From: an uncultured Eubacteriales bacterium
GTDB taxonomy: Bacteria; Bacillota; Clostridia; Christensenellales; UBA1242
Assembly: GCA_948787875.1 (NCBI GenBank)
Contig: CAQFKO010000032.1
Span: forward strand, 5,283-14,341
Reading direction: 5' to 3'
DNA: 9,059 bases
How positions within the stretch are numbered: the first letter of the stretch is position 1; each line of letters starts with the position of its first letter. Shown here piece after piece: positions 7,234 through 9,059 of the stretch. Position numbers and translations under genes: made by a program. The notes under the pieces were generated by a model. That model did no database searches, had not been told where the DNA came from, and saw only the letters and a list, made by a program, of their open reading frames with translations.

Positions 7234-7262
7234 ATTATACATAGATATTTGTTTTATGTCAA
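7234..7262 (-). promoter_or_regulatory. Perfect-consensus housekeeping promoter of the GDPD gene
   Basis: Read on the minus strand, TTGACA (complement of 7257-7262) is followed by exactly 17 bases and TATAAT (complement of 7234-7239). Both hexamers match the consensus in all six positions. Transcription should start near 7227, giving an untranslated leader of about 37 bases before the ATG at 7190. Confidence 0.9.
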
Positions 7263-7300
7263 TGAATTAAATAGCTTCTTAGGTCAAAAATCGTTATATT

Positions 7301-7366
7301 AATCATTTTATGTGATAAAAATAATCATTATGATTGATTTATTTACATTTTTGTTTTAAAATCATT
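7301..7366 (+). repeat. Three AATCATT repeats upstream of lepA, one within a 13-bp palindrome
   Basis: AATCATT occurs at 7301-7307, 7323-7329 and 7360-7366. The middle copy is part of the perfect odd palindrome AATCAT-T-ATGATT (7323-7335), which touches the proposed lepA -35 element. The first copy has an imperfect TGAT partner at 7313-7316. This could be an operator, but in such AT-rich DNA short repeats arise easily. Confidence 0.35.
7334..7362 (+). promoter_or_regulatory. Possible promoter of lepA
   Basis: TTGATT (7334-7339) and TAAAAT (7357-7362) are 17 bases apart, matching consensus at 4/6 and 5/6. The start would be near 7369, leaving a leader of only about 11 bases that still contains the GAGG ribosome binding site (7371-7374). 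A TATGAT at 7329-7334 is an alternative -10 but has no matching -35. A more distant promoter cannot be excluded. Confidence 0.45.
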
Positions 7367-7379
7367 CTATGAGGTTTTT

Positions 7380-9059
7380 ATGAAAACAAAATTAGATAAC
7401 ATTCGCAACTTTTCGATAATCGCACACATCGACCACGGAAAAAGCACTCTTGCTGACAGACTTATGGAATTTACCGAAACGGTTGCAAAGCGTGACAGCA
7501 AGGCTCAACTGCTAGATTCAATGGATATTGAACGCGAAAGGGGAATAACCATAAAACTTGCTCCCGTCACCATGAAATATAATAAAGACGGAAAAGTATA
7601 TACACTAAATTTAATAGACACGCCGGGTCATGTTGACTTTACTTATGAAGTTTCAAGATCTTTGGCGGCTTGCGAAGGTGCGCTTCTTATTGTTGATGCA
7701 ACACAAGGCGTGCAAGCTCAAACGCTTGCAAACTTTTATCTTGCCTTTGAAAACAATCTTGAAATTTTGCCAATAATTAACAAAATGGACTTGCCATCAG
7801 CCAGACCCGAAGAAGCAAAACAGGAAATAGAAAAAATTATCGGCATTCCCGCAGAAAATGCACCTTGCATATCTGCAAAAACAGGGCTTAACATTAAAGA
7901 TGTGCTTGACCAAATTATAGATTCTATTCCGTCACCTGAGGGCGACCAAGATGCTCCTCTTCAAGCCTTGATATTCGACAGCTATTATGATAACTACAAA
8001 GGTGCAGTATGCTTGGTCAGAATTAAAAATGGCGTTGTTAAAACAGGAACAAAGATTAAAATGCTTCAAACGGGAAAAGAATTTGAAGTTGTTGAGGTTG
8101 GAACTTTCAAGCCAAAGATTGAGCGTTCCGAAATATTAAAGGCGGGTGATGTTGGCTATATTGCTGCCAGCATAAAAACCGTATCGGATATTAGCGTGGG
8201 CGACACCATTACCGAACTAGATAGGCAAGCAGAAGCCCTTCCAGGTTATAGAAAAATTCAGCCTGTTGTGTATTCGGGAATATTTCCAATAGAGGGCGAT
8301 AAATATAATGCACTTAAAGACGCTCTGGAAAAAATAAAGCTCTCAGATGCTTCACTTGTTTACACGCCCGAAACATCTTCTGCGCTCGGCTACGGATTCA
8401 GGTGCGGATTTTTGGGGCTTTTGCATTTGGAAATTATAAGTGAAAGACTTGAAAAAGAATTCAATCTTGATGTAATAACAACAATGCCAAGCGTTACATA
8501 TAAAATATATAGAAAAGATGGCAAGGTAACTGATATATCAAATCCAAGCGATATGCCTGACCCTGATGTTATTGATCACATTGAAGAACCTTTTATAAAA
8601 GCAAATATTTTTTCTCCTCCCGAATTCGTTGGTGCAATTATGGATCTCGGAATCGGCAAACGAGGAATATACAAGGATTTGCAATATCTTGCAGACAATC
8701 GTGTAAAAATCGATTTTGAGCTTCCTTTGTGCGAAGTGGTTTATGACTTTTTTGATAAACTAAAATCCGCCACTCACGGCTATGCAAGTTTTGACTATGA
8801 AATTGCCGATTACCAAAAAAGCGATATGGTAAGAGTAGATATGCTTCTTAACAGCGAGCCATGCGACGCACTTTCTATGATTGCTCACAGAAGCAGAGCT
8901 TATGAGCGTTCTAGACTGATTACCGAAAAGTTAAAAGAAGTTGTTCCAAGACAACTTTTTGAAATTCCTATTCAAGCCGCAATCGGCGGAAAAATAATCG
9001 CGAGAGAAACCGTAAAGGCATTAAGAAAAGATGTTATTGCAAAATGTTATGGCGGAGAT
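7380..9059 (+). CDS. lepA: Elongation factor 4 (LepA), back-translocating translational GTPase (3'-truncated)
   Basis: LepA/EF4 is a ribosome-binding GTPase related to EF-G, implicated in back-translocation under stress and in ribosome assembly. The frame starts at ATG 7380 with GAGG (7371-7374) upstream and stays open for 560 codons to the window edge. The family length is about 600, so only the last 40 or so residues are missing. GTPase motifs are AHIDHGKST (15-23), RERGITIK (52-59) with Thr57, DTPGHVDF (80-87), NKMD (134-137) and SAK (165-167). The LepA-specific regions follow: PLQALIFDSYYDNYKGAV, ETSSALGYGFRCGFLGLLHL, and the unique C-terminal domain with LNSEPCDALSMIAHRSRAYE, VVPRQLFEIPIQAAIGGKII and the closing DVIAKCYGGD. 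These last blocks separate it from EF-G, BipA and TetM. In Clostridia lepA is often followed by hemW and hrcA, which would lie outside the window. Confidence 0.97.
   Translation, partial: MKTKLDNIRNFSIIAHIDHGKSTLADRLMEFTETVAKRDSKAQLLDSMDIERERGITIKLAPVTMKYNKDGKVYTLNLIDTPGHVDFTYEVSRSLAACEGALLIVDATQGVQAQTLANFYLAFENNLEILPIINKMDLPSARPEEAKQEIEKIIGIPAENAPCISAKTGLNIKDVLDQIIDSIPSPEGDQDAPLQALIFDSYYDNYKGAVCLVRIKNGVVKTGTKIKMLQTGKEFEVVEVGTFKPKIERSEILKAGDVGYIAASIKTVSDISVGDTITELDRQAEALPGYRKIQPVVYSGIFPIEGDKYNALKDALEKIKLSDASLVYTPETSSALGYGFRCGFLGLLHLEIISERLEKEFNLDVITTMPSVTYKIYRKDGKVTDISNPSDMPDPDVIDHIEEPFIKANIFSPPEFVGAIMDLGIGKRGIYKDLQYLADNRVKIDFELPLCEVVYDFFDKLKSATHGYASFDYEIADYQKSDMVRVDMLLNSEPCDALSMIAHRSRAYERSRLITEKLKEVVPRQLFEIPIQAAIGGKIIARETVKALRKDVIAKCYGGD

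Noticed and set aside
7369..7383. Four-codon mini-ORF (ATG AGG TTT TTA TGA) overlapping the lepA start as a leader peptide.
   Set aside because: It contains the lepA Shine-Dalgarno itself and has no ribosome binding site of its own; most likely chance.

Overview
The window is about 9 kb of AT-rich chromosomal DNA, most likely from a member of the class Clostridia (Bacillota), possibly an uncultured gut lineage. Three things support this: a sporulation-type sigma factor of the SigK/SigE family, an RNase P RNA that reads as class A (usual in Clostridia; Bacilli mostly have class B), and AT-rich codon use with Shine-Dalgarno-led genes. I see no phage, insertion sequence, CRISPR array, tRNA or obvious mobile element.

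Layout, left to right. Positions 1-573 hold the 3' part of a sigK-like gene. Next comes the RNase P RNA gene (about 682-1000), with a near-consensus promoter and its own terminator. A very AT-rich orphan gene with an N-terminal membrane anchor and a GTG start follows (1065-1826). A tight same-strand group then runs rarA (1904-3214), helD (3223-5415) and a pnuC-type transporter (5396-6379). The rarA stop codon lies inside the helD ribosome binding site, and helD and pnuC overlap by 20 bp. A perfect 14-bp hairpin (6390-6420) ends this group and also the convergent gene on the minus strand, a glycerophosphodiester phosphodiesterase (GDPD) family protein (6429-7190). That gene has a perfect TTGACA-17-TATAAT promoter. 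Diverging from it is lepA (7380 to the window end, lacking only the last few dozen codons).

Functional reading. RarA acts at stalled replication forks and HelD removes or recycles RNA polymerase, so the operon pairs two enzymes that could both serve replication-transcription conflicts. PnuC (nicotinamide riboside or related vitamin uptake) is translationally coupled to them with no obvious shared pathway. RNase P and LepA are core RNA-processing and translation factors.

The window is mostly housekeeping and I do not see a clear new multi-gene system. The most interesting points are: (1) the GDPD-family protein has Asn, Gln and Cys where the family normally has a catalytic His, a metal-binding Glu and a pocket Trp, so it may be a pseudoenzyme or a shifted-function subfamily; (2) the RNase P RNA seems to lack an intact GGU tRNA-CCA-binding motif in L15; (3) the AT-rich membrane-anchored orphan at 1065-1826 has no recognised family.
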